From CAIQNR01 sp031972475 (lineage in GTDB: Bacteria; Babelota; Babeliae; Babelales; CAIQNR01), in contig DALYEP010000001.1 in the NCBI GenBank assembly GCA_031972475.1, positions 620,001-684,000 of the forward strand: a stretch of 64,000 nucleotides of DNA. The letters run 5' to 3'. Shown here piece by piece: positions 35,170 through 43,868 of this stretch. The notes below the pieces were generated by a model, which searched no databases, was not told the origin of the DNA, and saw nothing but the letters and a program-made list of their open reading frames with translations. The translations under genes were made by a program, and so were the position numbers. Positions within the stretch are counted from its first letter, which is position 1. Each line of letters begins with the position of its first letter.

Positions 35170-35269
35170 CTGCAAAAAGCCTTATCAGAAGCGGCTTTTG
35201 ATTTAAAAAATTCTTAAAAAGTGCTGCTATAGCCCCTTTTATGGTTGTTGAAAAATTTTAAATAAAAAC

Positions 35270-35311
35270 TTATCCACCACTTATCCACCACTTATCCACC
35301 ACTTATCCACA
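35270..35311 (+). repeat. Right DnaA-box cluster, four boxes at 11-bp period
   Basis: TTATCCACC at 35270, 35281 and 35292, then TTATCCACA at 35303. The unit TTATCCACCAC repeats head to tail. It is the inverse complement of the left array across a 122-base central segment. Confidence 0.87.
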
Positions 35312-35368
35312 ATTTCTATAAGAAAACTTCTTGCTTTTTTCGCTTATTAAAATTTAAAATTTAAGTTT

Positions 35369-35947
35369 CTATTTGAGTTTTGAAAGGTCGAATGATTTTT
35401 TTATATCATTTAAAAGAGATAGGTATTTATTGGGGCATCTTAAAATGTACGCTGGATGATATGCAATAAAAACAGTTGCGTTAAGATAAGCTAAAGAAGT
35501 TTCTTTAAGCCCTTTCATAGGTGTTTTTTTTGATATAAAAAAACGAGCAGCTGATGAGCCTAAAGCGCAAATTACTTTTGGATTTATAATTTCAATTTCT
35601 TTAATAAGTAAATGCTCTGTGCATATTAAGCTTTCAAGTGCTGATGGGGTTCTATTTGCTGGAGGTCTGCATTTTACAATGTTGGTTATATAAAAATCTT
35701 CTTCGCAAATAAAAAGTTCTTTGAATATTTTTGCAAGAAGTTTGCCAGATCTTCCCACAAAAGGTCTTCCTTCAAGGTCTTCTTCTTTGCCAGGGCCTTC
35801 TCCTATTAACATAAGTTTGGCATTAGGATTGCCTCTTCCTTGAACTATTTGAGTTCTTTCTTTTGATAAAGGGCATAATCTGCAATTTTGGTAAGGAGCG
35901 TATAATTCGTCAATAAGTTTTTGTTTTATGTCTTGCTGTAAAAGCAT
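35369..35947 (-). CDS. Family 4 uracil-DNA glycosylase (iron-sulfur type)
   Basis: Removes uracil from DNA to start base excision repair. The family 4 motif is GEGPGKEEDLEGRPFVGRSG near 50-70, then NIVKCRPPANRTP, ALGSSAARF and YHPAYILR with the catalytic-loop histidine. Four cysteines fit the [4Fe-4S] cluster: CRLC at 22-25, the Cys of VKCRPP and the Cys of LICTEH. 192 residues is typical. TAGGAT precedes the ATG. Its transcript runs toward the origin region. Confidence 0.93.
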   Translation of the reverse strand: MLLQQDIKQKLIDELYAPYQNCRLCPLSKERTQIVQGRGNPNAKLMLIGEGPGKEEDLEGRPFVGRSGKLLAKIFKELFICEEDFYITNIVKCRPPANRTPSALESLICTEHLLIKEIEIINPKVICALGSSAARFFISKKTPMKGLKETSLAYLNATVFIAYHPAYILRCPNKYLSLLNDIKKSFDLSKLK

Positions 35948-36007
35948 TATTATCCTATAAATTTGATTAATTCAGAATAATAATGCTTTTATCTTTTTAC
36001 AATTTTT

Positions 36008-37423
36008 TTAAAGCATTGCTTTGATTAATTTTATCCAAGAATAAGTTTGTGCAAAGGGAGTTTTAAAATAGGATGAATTAATTCCCTTTATTGGAAAGTA
36101 AATTGATAAACCATGAGCTTTAGGCAAATTTCTTCCCGATTCATTTGCAAATATAATGGATTTAACTAAGTCACGTGTCTCAATTAATGACTCTTTAAGG
36201 TCTTTTTTTAGAAAAATTTTATCTTGATCAATAATCATATATTCAGTTGATTCTATTAAGTTGTTTAAAAAGTCGCATAAATCTATATAAGTAGGTTCTG
36301 AGAAACAAGTACACATTCTCCTGTTTTTGCTTATTTGGATTAATCGATGCACAGAGTTGTTGCGTTGGCATTGCAAAGCTTCTAAAAGCAACAAGACTGT
36401 TTTTTCCAAAGAAGATTCTACTTGGTCTAAATCTTTTAAATTAACCGCTGATAGCGTATAGTCATTACTTATATTTTTGTAATGGTTGCTATATTCTGCA
36501 ACAATGTGTTCAGCAAAATCAGAAGGATCTAGAGGTTTTGTTAAGAATGGTTCAAATATTTTATGATATGGAAATCCAGCTCCTAATTCTAATTCTTGAG
36601 ATCCGACCATGATATTTGAAAATGGAGAAAGAATGTTTCCTATTTCTATCATTCCCATTAAACATGCATCAAATGCTATAATATCAAATTTTACTCCAGT
36701 AGTTTCTTGTTGAACTTTTGTTAACGCTTGAATTAATTTTTGATTAGTTAAGTAAGTTCCAAAGGTGTCAGAAAAGCATATACCGCGTTCTTTTTTTTCT
36801 TCTTCTCGTTGTTTTGCGTATTCAAGAAAATCTATTTGGCGGTTAATTTCAAGCATATTAGTATCTGGGTTAAAGTTAAAAACTTCGGATGCATTGGATG
36901 TTTTGCCGCCAATACTATCAAGAATTCCTATCCCATGATTCCACAAAACTAATATGTAATGATCTGCAGGATATTTTTCTATTGCCCAGATACAACTATC
37001 AGATAATGTTTCAGCGCTTCCAAAATCTAATTTTTTTTCTGATAAAATATCTTTTTTATTAACTTGTATAAGGTTGTTTTTTTCTACATAAAAGCGTTTT
37101 GTCTTTTGATAGGGTCCTTGTCCATCCATTTGTACTAAGATGTTTATAAATGGTGATGATCCAATCTTTTTCATGTCATCAAGATTTTTTTTTGCAAAAT
37201 AATCTAAGTCGTTGTCATTTGCCATATAAATTAAACAAGTCGTATGTTTTTTACTTTGCTCTTTTTTTTCTAAAAATTCTGTGTTGTTAGCTGGTTTAGT
37301 ATTAAGAGAAGAATGTTTTATTTTTCTTTCAGTAATATTTAAAGAATTTGTGTCTATGTCATCTGTAAAACAAATAACTGAAGTGCTTACTAGAAAGAGA
37401 TGTATAAGTATTTTTTTTATCAT
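36008..37423 (-). CDS. Exported clostripain-like cysteine protease (peptidase C11)
   Basis: Cysteine endopeptidase family cleaving after basic residues in known members. It has a signal peptide (ILIHLFLVSTSVICFTDD), then the C11 start TCLIYMANDNDLDYFAKKNL, the catalytic histidine in LVLWNHGIGI near 162 and the catalytic cysteine in AFDACLMGMIE near 252. The histidine-to-cysteine order and spacing fit. 471 residues, no obvious membrane anchor, so periplasmic or secreted. AAAGGG precedes the ATG. Its target is unknown; a role on host or envelope proteins is inference. Confidence 0.88.
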   Translation of the reverse strand: MIKKILIHLFLVSTSVICFTDDIDTNSLNITERKIKHSSLNTKPANNTEFLEKKEQSKKHTTCLIYMANDNDLDYFAKKNLDDMKKIGSSPFINILVQMDGQGPYQKTKRFYVEKNNLIQVNKKDILSEKKLDFGSAETLSDSCIWAIEKYPADHYILVLWNHGIGILDSIGGKTSNASEVFNFNPDTNMLEINRQIDFLEYAKQREEEKKERGICFSDTFGTYLTNQKLIQALTKVQQETTGVKFDIIAFDACLMGMIEIGNILSPFSNIMVGSQELELGAGFPYHKIFEPFLTKPLDPSDFAEHIVAEYSNHYKNISNDYTLSAVNLKDLDQVESSLEKTVLLLLEALQCQRNNSVHRLIQISKNRRMCTCFSEPTYIDLCDFLNNLIESTEYMIIDQDKIFLKKDLKESLIETRDLVKSIIFANESGRNLPKAHGLSIYFPIKGINSSYFKTPFAQTYSWIKLIKAML

Positions 37424-37465
37424 GACAGACCCTTTTTTTTGAAGTTTTATAAGTTCAAAACATTA

Positions 37466-38572
37466 TCAATTATTAGATTTTTGATGCAATGTTTTTTCTA
37501 AAAGATTGCTCTGATATTTTATTTCGTCAATCCATAAAAGAAGGAAAGAAAGCAAGAAACTAAGCTGAAAGTCTAACCCAAATAGATATAATGGGTTATA
37601 GAGTAGTAATAATAAACATGTAATAATAAGTATATGTAGAGCTTTTACTTTGTATTCAAAAAAAAGCGCTAATTTATAAAAAAAATACATTATTATTGCA
37701 CGTAAAAAAGAAACACTGGTCCATGAAAATAGTGCGTAAATAATTGTAATAATAAGAATAAAAATATGTTTATACAAAAATGGAAATGGCAAGAAGTTTA
37801 AAATAAAATTCCATATAAAAATAAAAATAATTAAGTGCAATCCGGATCGTGCTAGATGATGTGAAATGCCCCATATTTTAAAATTGTTTTTGTAGAGATC
37901 AAGTTTCTTTGCAACAGAATTTTTATTTCCCATAAAGATTGAAGAAAACAAAGAAAATGTTGCGTTGTCCATTTTTTTAAATAGTCTAATTTGCAACAAT
38001 TCGCGTTGCCAAAAAATCCAATTCCTCCAAGATCTTTCAGGACGATTAAGTATTTTAAAATTAAGTTTTTTACAAAAAACAGAAGCAGCAACCCCCTCTT
38101 TTTGTAAATAAAAAAGTTGTTCATCTTTTGATTCTTTAATATCAACAGGTCCGCAAATAATTTTGTCATCAACCCAATAATTGCTTTTTTCTTGACCATA
38201 GATGTAAATAGAAAAATTTGCTTTAAATTTTATATTTTTATAATAAAAATTTTCTATTAAAAGTAGTGTTTTGTAGCGTGAAATATTGTTGCTTGAAAAT
38301 GACTTTTCAAGCACAATTCCTTCAAGGAAAACCTCTTTTAAATTTTCAAAAGGTAGTATAGGCCTTGTTACTTGCTGGTATCGTATTAATGCGATAGAAA
38401 AAATAAAAAAATTAAAGAAAATGAGCGCGTGTTTTTTTTGATATAAAAGATACGCTGTTATTAAAAATATTATAAAAATAAGCTCGTATTTTGTGTATTT
38501 ACAAAATAAAAGGCCGACGATAAAACTTATTGTCACTATAAAAAGTGCCGCTATCGTTTGATTTAATTTCAA
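37466..38572 (-). CDS. comEC: ComEC/Rec2-family DNA uptake protein, shortened
   Basis: ComEC forms the inner-membrane channel for incoming single-stranded DNA. Two N-terminal helices are followed by the OB-like DUF4131 region (EVFLEGIVLEKSFSSNN, NYWVDDKIICGPVDIKES), then the competence domain start (NFKIWGISHHLARSGLHLII, SVSFLRAIIMYFF, FGLDFQLSFLLSFLLLW). It stops there, at 368 residues. Typical ComEC has more helices and often a beta-lactamase-like domain (600-800 residues). Only 42 bases separate it from the next gene, so no detached remainder is present. The start is TTG with a weak ribosome site, so expression may be low. Confidence 0.85.
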   Translation of the reverse strand: MKLNQTIAALFIVTISFIVGLLFCKYTKYELIFIIFLITAYLLYQKKHALIFFNFFIFSIALIRYQQVTRPILPFENLKEVFLEGIVLEKSFSSNNISRYKTLLLIENFYYKNIKFKANFSIYIYGQEKSNYWVDDKIICGPVDIKESKDEQLFYLQKEGVAASVFCKKLNFKILNRPERSWRNWIFWQRELLQIRLFKKMDNATFSLFSSIFMGNKNSVAKKLDLYKNNFKIWGISHHLARSGLHLIIFIFIWNFILNFLPFPFLYKHIFILIITIIYALFSWTSVSFLRAIIMYFFYKLALFFEYKVKALHILIITCLLLLLYNPLYLFGLDFQLSFLLSFLLLWIDEIKYQSNLLEKTLHQKSNN

Positions 38573-38787
38573 TATGATTCTTTTTTATATAATTTTCAAT
38601 TATGATATAAAATAATTTTTAATAATATATTTATTTGAAGAAATGTACACATAATATTCTTTATAAGAATTTTTTTATAAAGTTTTTCTAAGATTGAAAA
38701 GTAGTTTTTAAGCTTTAAATTTATAAAAACAAATGATACAAAGGCCTAAATTCCTCTTAATGCTTGTTGATTAAGTATAGGGTGAAA

Positions 38788-39597
38788 TTAATGAGAGAAT
38801 AGGTTGTTGGGATTAACCTGATTTTTTATAGAGAATATTTTTTCGAGTTCTTTTGAGCAAGAGAATTGGCTGTATTCTTTTTTATTTTCTATATCTTGAT
38901 ACAACTCCTGGCGATAAAATTTTTTTTGCAAAAGTTTTGACTCTTTTTCTAAATACGTATCCCATAAATCTGTTATTTTTTTTTCTAAAAGAATAACCAA
39001 TTCGTGATTCATGTAATATTCGTTGTTTGTTATAAAATCTTTATAACAAGTTTCATTTTTAAGTTGTTCTTTTAGTTCATTAAGTTGATTGGTAAATTCA
39101 TGTAATAATAATTCAATTTTATTAATTATTGATCGAATGCTAAAAAAACTATCTGACGCTTCTAGTAAATAAATTCTCTGCTCTAAAAGAAGGGCTAAGA
39201 GAGACTCTTTTTTTTGTTGTTTTATGCTTGGAAAGAGAATGTCTATTCTTTGTAAAAGTTTTGGTTGCATTAGTGCTGTATTATATTTTTTTAAATCTTC
39301 TAATAATTCAATACATGATTGTATGTATTCGATGTTTTTGTAAGTTAAAGATTTTTGAATTTCTTCTTTTAGCTCTATTTGTTTTTTTAAAATAGACTCT
39401 AACAATTCATTTTTTGAAATTTGACATAAAACATCGTCAATTTCTTTTTTAAGTTTTTCTATTTTTTTATCAAATTTTTTAAAATAGTTATTTGACTTGT
39501 AAGACGTTTCTTTATTTAAAAATAGGCTCTGAGTACTAGGAAAAAAAATAAATAATATAGAGATTATTTGATAATTATAACGTGATTTTTTTTTCAT
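38788..39597 (-). CDS. Exported coiled-coil protein of unknown function
   Basis: About 269 residues from the chosen start MKKKSRYN, which gives a proper signal peptide (IISILFIFFPSTQSLF); the frame extends to 39633. The mature part is almost wholly charged helix rich in Lys, Glu, Leu and Ile (KKFDKKIEKLKKEIDDVLCQ, LKEEIQKSLT, FTNQLNELKEQLK), so long coiled coils are likely. No enzyme motif is seen. The 215-base gap upstream to comEC is A+T-rich, with a small hairpin near 38661 but no gene. It is divergent from the M16 peptidase gene. Confidence 0.6.
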   Translation of the reverse strand: MKKKSRYNYQIISILFIFFPSTQSLFLNKETSYKSNNYFKKFDKKIEKLKKEIDDVLCQISKNELLESILKKQIELKEEIQKSLTYKNIEYIQSCIELLEDLKKYNTALMQPKLLQRIDILFPSIKQQKKESLLALLLEQRIYLLEASDSFFSIRSIINKIELLLHEFTNQLNELKEQLKNETCYKDFITNNEYYMNHELVILLEKKITDLWDTYLEKESKLLQKKFYRQELYQDIENKKEYSQFSCSKELEKIFSIKNQVNPNNLFSH

Positions 39598-39687
39598 TAT
39601 TTTCTCAATTAAGATTGATTGATAAATAAACATAAACTGTGTATTTTTGTACTATATTTTTTAAATTGTAAAGAGGTTCAAATAATC

Positions 39688-42303
39688 ATGCCACAAATTT
39701 TTTCTAAAATTCTTTTAAATGGTCTCACAATCTTAGTTCGACCGGTTTATGATGTTCCAACTGTTGCGGTGCAGCTTTGGTATCATGTTGGCTCAAAAGA
39801 TGAACAAAGTGGCCAAAAAGGACTTGCTCATTTGATTGAGCATATGATTTTTAAAGGAACACACAAAATGCTTTCAGAGACTGATATAGCGGCAGTTTCT
39901 GACAAATTATCAGGTTCTATTAACGCTTTTACTTCGCATGATGCAACTGCTTATGTATTTGATTTTCCCTCACAACATTGGGATGAATCTCTTATCATAC
40001 TTGCAGACTGTATGCGGAACGCTCGATTTGATGAACAAATGCTGAATTCTGAATTAAAAGCAGTTATACAAGAATTAAAAATGTATAAAGATGATCATGT
40101 TCATGATCTGGTTGAAAAAATGATTCAATCTATGTTCTCTGATCATCCATATCATTATCCAATTATTGGATTCAAACAAGATTTATGGTCTGTCGATAGA
40201 GATGTTTTATATAATTTTTATAAAAAACATTACGTTCCTAATAATGCAACATTAGTTGTTGTTGGAGATGTAGATCCAGAAGAAGTTTTTGCAAAAGCAG
40301 AAAAATTATTTGGTAAAATACCAGCAGATGATACTTATCAAAAAGAAGAGTTTTACCATGCTGCAGATCTCTCTTCTGTAAATGTTGTTATACACAGAGA
40401 TATTCAGCAACCAATAGGGATTGTAAGTATGGTTTTGCCTGGTGATAGGGTAAAGCAACGATACACTCTTGATGTTCTTACAACAATTATAGGGCGTGGA
40501 AGAAGTTCAAGATTGTATAGAAAATTAGTAGATGAGATGCAAATTGCAGCTGACGTTGCTTTTTTTGTTCATCGATTTGAAGATGCATCAGTTGGTTTTA
40601 TTTATTTTCAACCACTTAAACCAGAAGATATGAATCAAATTATTGATTTAATCAAAAAAGAACTCGAAGACCTTGCAACAACTGGACCTACAAAAAAAGA
40701 ACTTGAAAGAGCAATGCGATCGACTCGTGTAAAAATTGTTTCAGCGCTTGAAAGTAATCATGGACAAGCATCTGCAATTGGAGATGCTTTTGTAAAAACT
40801 GGTGATGCGGATTTTGCTTTTAATTATGCAAATTTAACTGAAGAAGAATTAGAAGAAAATGTAAAATGCATAGCTCAACGCTATTTTACACAATCAATGC
40901 TTCATACTGGTAAGGTTTTGCCTTTGTCTGAGAATGACAAAAAATTATGGAAAGAATTACAGGAAATTTCTGATGAAGAAGACGCAAAAATTCTTGATGG
41001 TAGGGAGCGTACATTACCACTTGAAAAAGAACGTTATGCATTAGAAATTAAACCAAAAAATCCAAAAGAATTTCATTTTTTTAAACCAAATAAATATACG
41101 TTAAAAAATGGTATAAAAGTTTTTGAATGTAACACTAAAAAAGTTCCTAAAATAGATATTGTTCTTTCTTTAAAAACAAAAAAATATTTTGATCCAGAAG
41201 ACAAGCAAGGTCTTTATAGTTTTGTATGTTCAATGATGGTTGAAGGAACAAAAAGATATCCAGGACATTTATTTGCAGAAGTTATGGAAGAGTATGGCAT
41301 TACCTTTCAAATGGAACCAGGCTTTCTGGTTATGAGTATGTTGAAAGAAGATTTTCATAAAGGGCTTGAATTGTTGAGCGAAATTTTACAGCAAGCAACA
41401 TTTGATGAAGAAGCTGTCGAAAAAGTTCGTGAGCATATGGTTTCAGATTTAACGATGTTTTGGGAATCTCCGTCAGATTTTGCGGGTCTTTTATTGAGAG
41501 AGAAAATTTATGAAGGGCATCCGTATAGTAAGAACACAGAAGGTACTTTTGATGGAATTTCAAATATAACTCAAAAGGATTTAATTGATTTTTATCACAA
41601 TCACATTGTTCCAGAGAGTGCTCGTTTAAGTATAGTGGGCGATCTTGATGGGTATGATGTTAAAAAAGATTTAATTAATTATTTAGGTAAATGGTCTGGA
41701 AATATAGATCATGAAATTCCATGCATAGCACTTAAAGAACTAAAGCCAGAGACTTTAACTCGAGTTATAAATAGAGATCAGGTCGTTCTTTTGTTTGGTG
41801 CTCATTCTATTAAAAGAACAGATCCTGATTTTGATGCTTTACTTTTATTTGATCAAATATTTGGAGCTGGCGGTTCTATGAATTCAAAATTATTTTCATT
41901 ACGTGAAGAAACTGGCTTGTTCTATACCATTTATGGATCTTTAATTGCGGGTGCAGATGAAGAGCCTGGTATGGTTGTTATTAAAACAATTGTCTCTTTA
42001 GATAAATTAGAGGCGGCAAAAAAAGCTATTTTAGGAGCTATTGATAACGCTGTTGATAGTTTAACTCAAGATGAACTTAATCAGGCAAAACAGATTTTAA
42101 TTAATTCGCGTGTTGATAATTTTTCTACAAATCGCAGTATGGCAGCAACATTTATAGCAATAGATAGATATAATCTAGGAGATGATTATTTTGATAAGCG
42201 AGTGGAAACGCTTGAAAAAATAACACTTGATCAAGTCAAAAAAGCTGCTCATAAAATTCTTAACAAAAATCGCATGACTACCTTGCAAATAGGAAGATTA
42301 TAA
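39688..42303 (+). CDS. M16-family zinc metallopeptidase, two-unit fusion
   Basis: Pitrilysin/processing-peptidase family that degrades short peptides in a closed chamber. The inverted zinc motif HLIEH lies near residue 48-52 (GLAHLIEHMIFKGT), with the third ligand in VIQELKMYKDD. A second M16 repeat starts near residue 470 (YTLKNGIKVFECNTKKVPKI) without an HxxEH, so it is the inactive partner half. 871 residues matches single-chain two-unit members. The start at 39688 is chosen for AAGAGG at a good distance; a longer TTG-started form from 39619 would add a hydrophobic N-terminus. Confidence 0.92.
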   Translation: MPQIFSKILLNGLTILVRPVYDVPTVAVQLWYHVGSKDEQSGQKGLAHLIEHMIFKGTHKMLSETDIAAVSDKLSGSINAFTSHDATAYVFDFPSQHWDESLIILADCMRNARFDEQMLNSELKAVIQELKMYKDDHVHDLVEKMIQSMFSDHPYHYPIIGFKQDLWSVDRDVLYNFYKKHYVPNNATLVVVGDVDPEEVFAKAEKLFGKIPADDTYQKEEFYHAADLSSVNVVIHRDIQQPIGIVSMVLPGDRVKQRYTLDVLTTIIGRGRSSRLYRKLVDEMQIAADVAFFVHRFEDASVGFIYFQPLKPEDMNQIIDLIKKELEDLATTGPTKKELERAMRSTRVKIVSALESNHGQASAIGDAFVKTGDADFAFNYANLTEEELEENVKCIAQRYFTQSMLHTGKVLPLSENDKKLWKELQEISDEEDAKILDGRERTLPLEKERYALEIKPKNPKEFHFFKPNKYTLKNGIKVFECNTKKVPKIDIVLSLKTKKYFDPEDKQGLYSFVCSMMVEGTKRYPGHLFAEVMEEYGITFQMEPGFLVMSMLKEDFHKGLELLSEILQQATFDEEAVEKVREHMVSDLTMFWESPSDFAGLLLREKIYEGHPYSKNTEGTFDGISNITQKDLIDFYHNHIVPESARLSIVGDLDGYDVKKDLINYLGKWSGNIDHEIPCIALKELKPETLTRVINRDQVVLLFGAHSIKRTDPDFDALLLFDQIFGAGGSMNSKLFSLREETGLFYTIYGSLIAGADEEPGMVVIKTIVSLDKLEAAKKAILGAIDNAVDSLTQDELNQAKQILINSRVDNFSTNRSMAATFIAIDRYNLGDDYFDKRVETLEKITLDQVKKAAHKILNKNRMTTLQIGRL

Positions 42304-42315
42304 AGAACACAATTT

Positions 42316-43200
42316 ATGATAAGAACAGATGATCCGCTTTATGATTTTCATATATGGTTTCAAGAAAAAAAAGAGTCCCATTCAATTGATTGGGACTCTG
42401 CTTTAGAAAAGTTTAATGAAGCTTTATGGATATTTTATAAAAAAAATAAACGTGTTTTTTTGTGGAGGGATGTTCAAGATCCTTACGTTGTAGTTGTTTC
42501 AGAAATTATGCTTCAACAAACTCAAACTCAGCGAGTTGCTTTAAAAATTCCTAATTTTTTAGAAAAGTTTCCAACATTTAGTTCTTTGGCTGAAGCAAGT
42601 ACACAAGACTTACTTCAGCAGTGGGTTGGTTTAGGCTATAATAGACGGGCGTTTTCCTTGCAAAATATAGCTCAAAAAATAGTTTCAGACTATCATGGCG
42701 TCTTACCAAATAACCCTTCTGTATTAGAAACATTTAAAGGAATAGGTCCTGCAACGGCAGCCTCTATTACAGTTTTTGCTTATAATAAACCGGTTGTTTT
42801 TATAGAAACCAATATTCGAGCTGTTTTTTTACATACTTTTTTTCATATGAAAGAAAATGTTTCTGATAAAATCTTATTACCTCTTATAGAGGCGACGCTT
42901 GATAAAACTAATGCTCGTCAATGGTATTATGCGTTGATGGATTATGGAGTTTGCATAAAAAAGCTATATCCAAATCCAAGCAGAAAGAGTAAACATTACA
43001 ATAAACAATCACGGTTTGAAGGCTCTGATAGACAAGTTCGCGGTGCTATTATAAAACTACTTTCGGTAAAAAGTGAATTTTTAGAAAGCGAAATACATGA
43101 AATGTTTCCTGATAAAAAAGAAAAAATGAGGTTTATCTTAGATCAACTTTGCATTGAAAAAATGATATGCAAAAAAGGTTTGAAATATCAATTGCCATAA
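42316..43200 (+). CDS. mutY: MutY-like adenine glycosylase without iron-sulfur cysteines
   Basis: Helix-hairpin-helix glycosylase predicted to remove adenine opposite 8-oxoguanine. Motifs: PYVVVVSEIMLQQTQTQRVA with the catalytic Glu, WVGLGYNRRAFSLQNIA, the hairpin LETFKGIGPATAASI and FIETNIRAVFLHTFF, where the usual Asp is Glu. The four-cysteine [4Fe-4S] loop is missing; the segment reads YGVCIKKLYPNPSRKSKHY, a form I recall from cluster-less relatives. There is no NUDIX-like C-terminal domain; a small winged-helix-like tail ends the 294 residues. It starts 12 bases after the M16 gene. Confidence 0.82.
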   Translation: MIRTDDPLYDFHIWFQEKKESHSIDWDSALEKFNEALWIFYKKNKRVFLWRDVQDPYVVVVSEIMLQQTQTQRVALKIPNFLEKFPTFSSLAEASTQDLLQQWVGLGYNRRAFSLQNIAQKIVSDYHGVLPNNPSVLETFKGIGPATAASITVFAYNKPVVFIETNIRAVFLHTFFHMKENVSDKILLPLIEATLDKTNARQWYYALMDYGVCIKKLYPNPSRKSKHYNKQSRFEGSDRQVRGAIIKLLSVKSEFLESEIHEMFPDKKEKMRFILDQLCIEKMICKKGLKYQLP

Positions 43201-43283
43201 GCAGTCTTAAAATTAACTTGTTGTTTATATTTCATATACTATTATATGGTCCATTATTACCATGATACAAATAACAGGTTTTT

Positions 43284-43784
43284 ATGAAGAAAATTTATTT
43301 AAGCATTCTTTTTTTATATAACATTCAAATTAACTCATCAAGTTTACCAATAACAAACCCTACGACTTCTTTTTTAGAAAAAGTAGTTGTAGGTGCGCGT
43401 ATTACAGGATATGCAACAGCTGGATTTTGTGCAGGAGCTGGCATTCCAAGTCTTGTCATTGCTCTAAAATGCATTAAAGAGTCTATAAATGGGCATATTC
43501 AATTTCCCACAATAAATCCTGACGTAGTAGTAGGATGTGGAGTTATTGGGGCTTTAGTTGGTGGTGTATTTAAGTACAAAAAAATTGAGACTTCTGTTAG
43601 AAAATTAGACCGTTTTACTGGAGTCTTATTGCTTAGCTTTTTGAAGACTCAAAATCAAGTATTAATGGGACAAATATTATCGTTATCAGATGAAATATGC
43701 AAGAGAGAATCAGAAGCTATAGTAGAAGAAAACAAATCTTTAATTACTCTCTTGAGTAACCAGAAGGGGTTTAATTTGTCGTAA
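43284..43784 (+). CDS. Small exported membrane-associated protein, unknown
   Basis: 166 residues: a signal peptide (IYLSILFLYNIQINSSS), two Gly-rich hydrophobic segments (GYATAGFCAGAGIPSLVIAL and VVVGCGVIGALVGGVF), then a charged helical end. The ribosome site CAGG is weak. The family is not recognised. It ends 35 bases before a bidirectional-looking terminator shared with gatB. Confidence 0.58.
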   Translation: MKKIYLSILFLYNIQINSSSLPITNPTTSFLEKVVVGARITGYATAGFCAGAGIPSLVIALKCIKESINGHIQFPTINPDVVVGCGVIGALVGGVFKYKKIETSVRKLDRFTGVLLLSFLKTQNQVLMGQILSLSDEICKRESEAIVEENKSLITLLSNQKGFNLS

Positions 43785-43819
43785 ATACAGGTTCATTTAT
43801 TAGATTGAATTATTTAAAA

Positions 43820-43842
43820 AAAGCCTGATTTGATCAGGCTTT
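43820..43842 (-). terminator. Terminator for gatB
   Basis: A perfect 10-bp stem AAAGCCTGAT/ATCAGGCTTT with a 3-base loop. On the minus strand it is followed by four more Ts, giving a seven-T run. It lies between the convergent ends of the small exported protein gene and gatB and may work less well on the plus strand. Confidence 0.85.
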
Positions 43843-43868
43843 AATATTCATGATTAATAATCTATCTG

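Larger units (their letters stand above)
34848..35368. other. oriC: Putative chromosomal replication origin (oriC) region
   Basis: This 521-base gap is the longest in the window and holds no gene. Nine copies of the DnaA-box 9-mer TTATCCACA or its one-base variant TTATCCACC are present. Minus-strand copies start at 35050, 35117, 35128, 35139 and 35161. Plus-strand copies start at 35270, 35281, 35292 and 35303. Within each array the period is exactly 11 bases, and the arrays face in opposite directions as a 31-bp perfect inverted repeat. A 33-base tract of only A and T (35004-35036), a candidate unwinding element, ends 13 bases before the first box. DnaA binding to such boxes is established; the origin role here is inference supported by the strand-bias switch. 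dnaA itself is not in the window. Confidence 0.85.

Noticed and set aside
35117..35311. Possible CRISPR-like or simple tandem repeat array
   Set aside because: The unit is only 11 bp without spacers, matches DnaA boxes and occurs in two opposite arrays, so an origin explains it better.
38573..38787. Hidden gene or regulatory RNA in the gap upstream of comEC's neighbour
   Set aside because: Only an A+T-rich stretch with a 6-bp stem near 38661 is seen, with no plus-strand gene before it to terminate.
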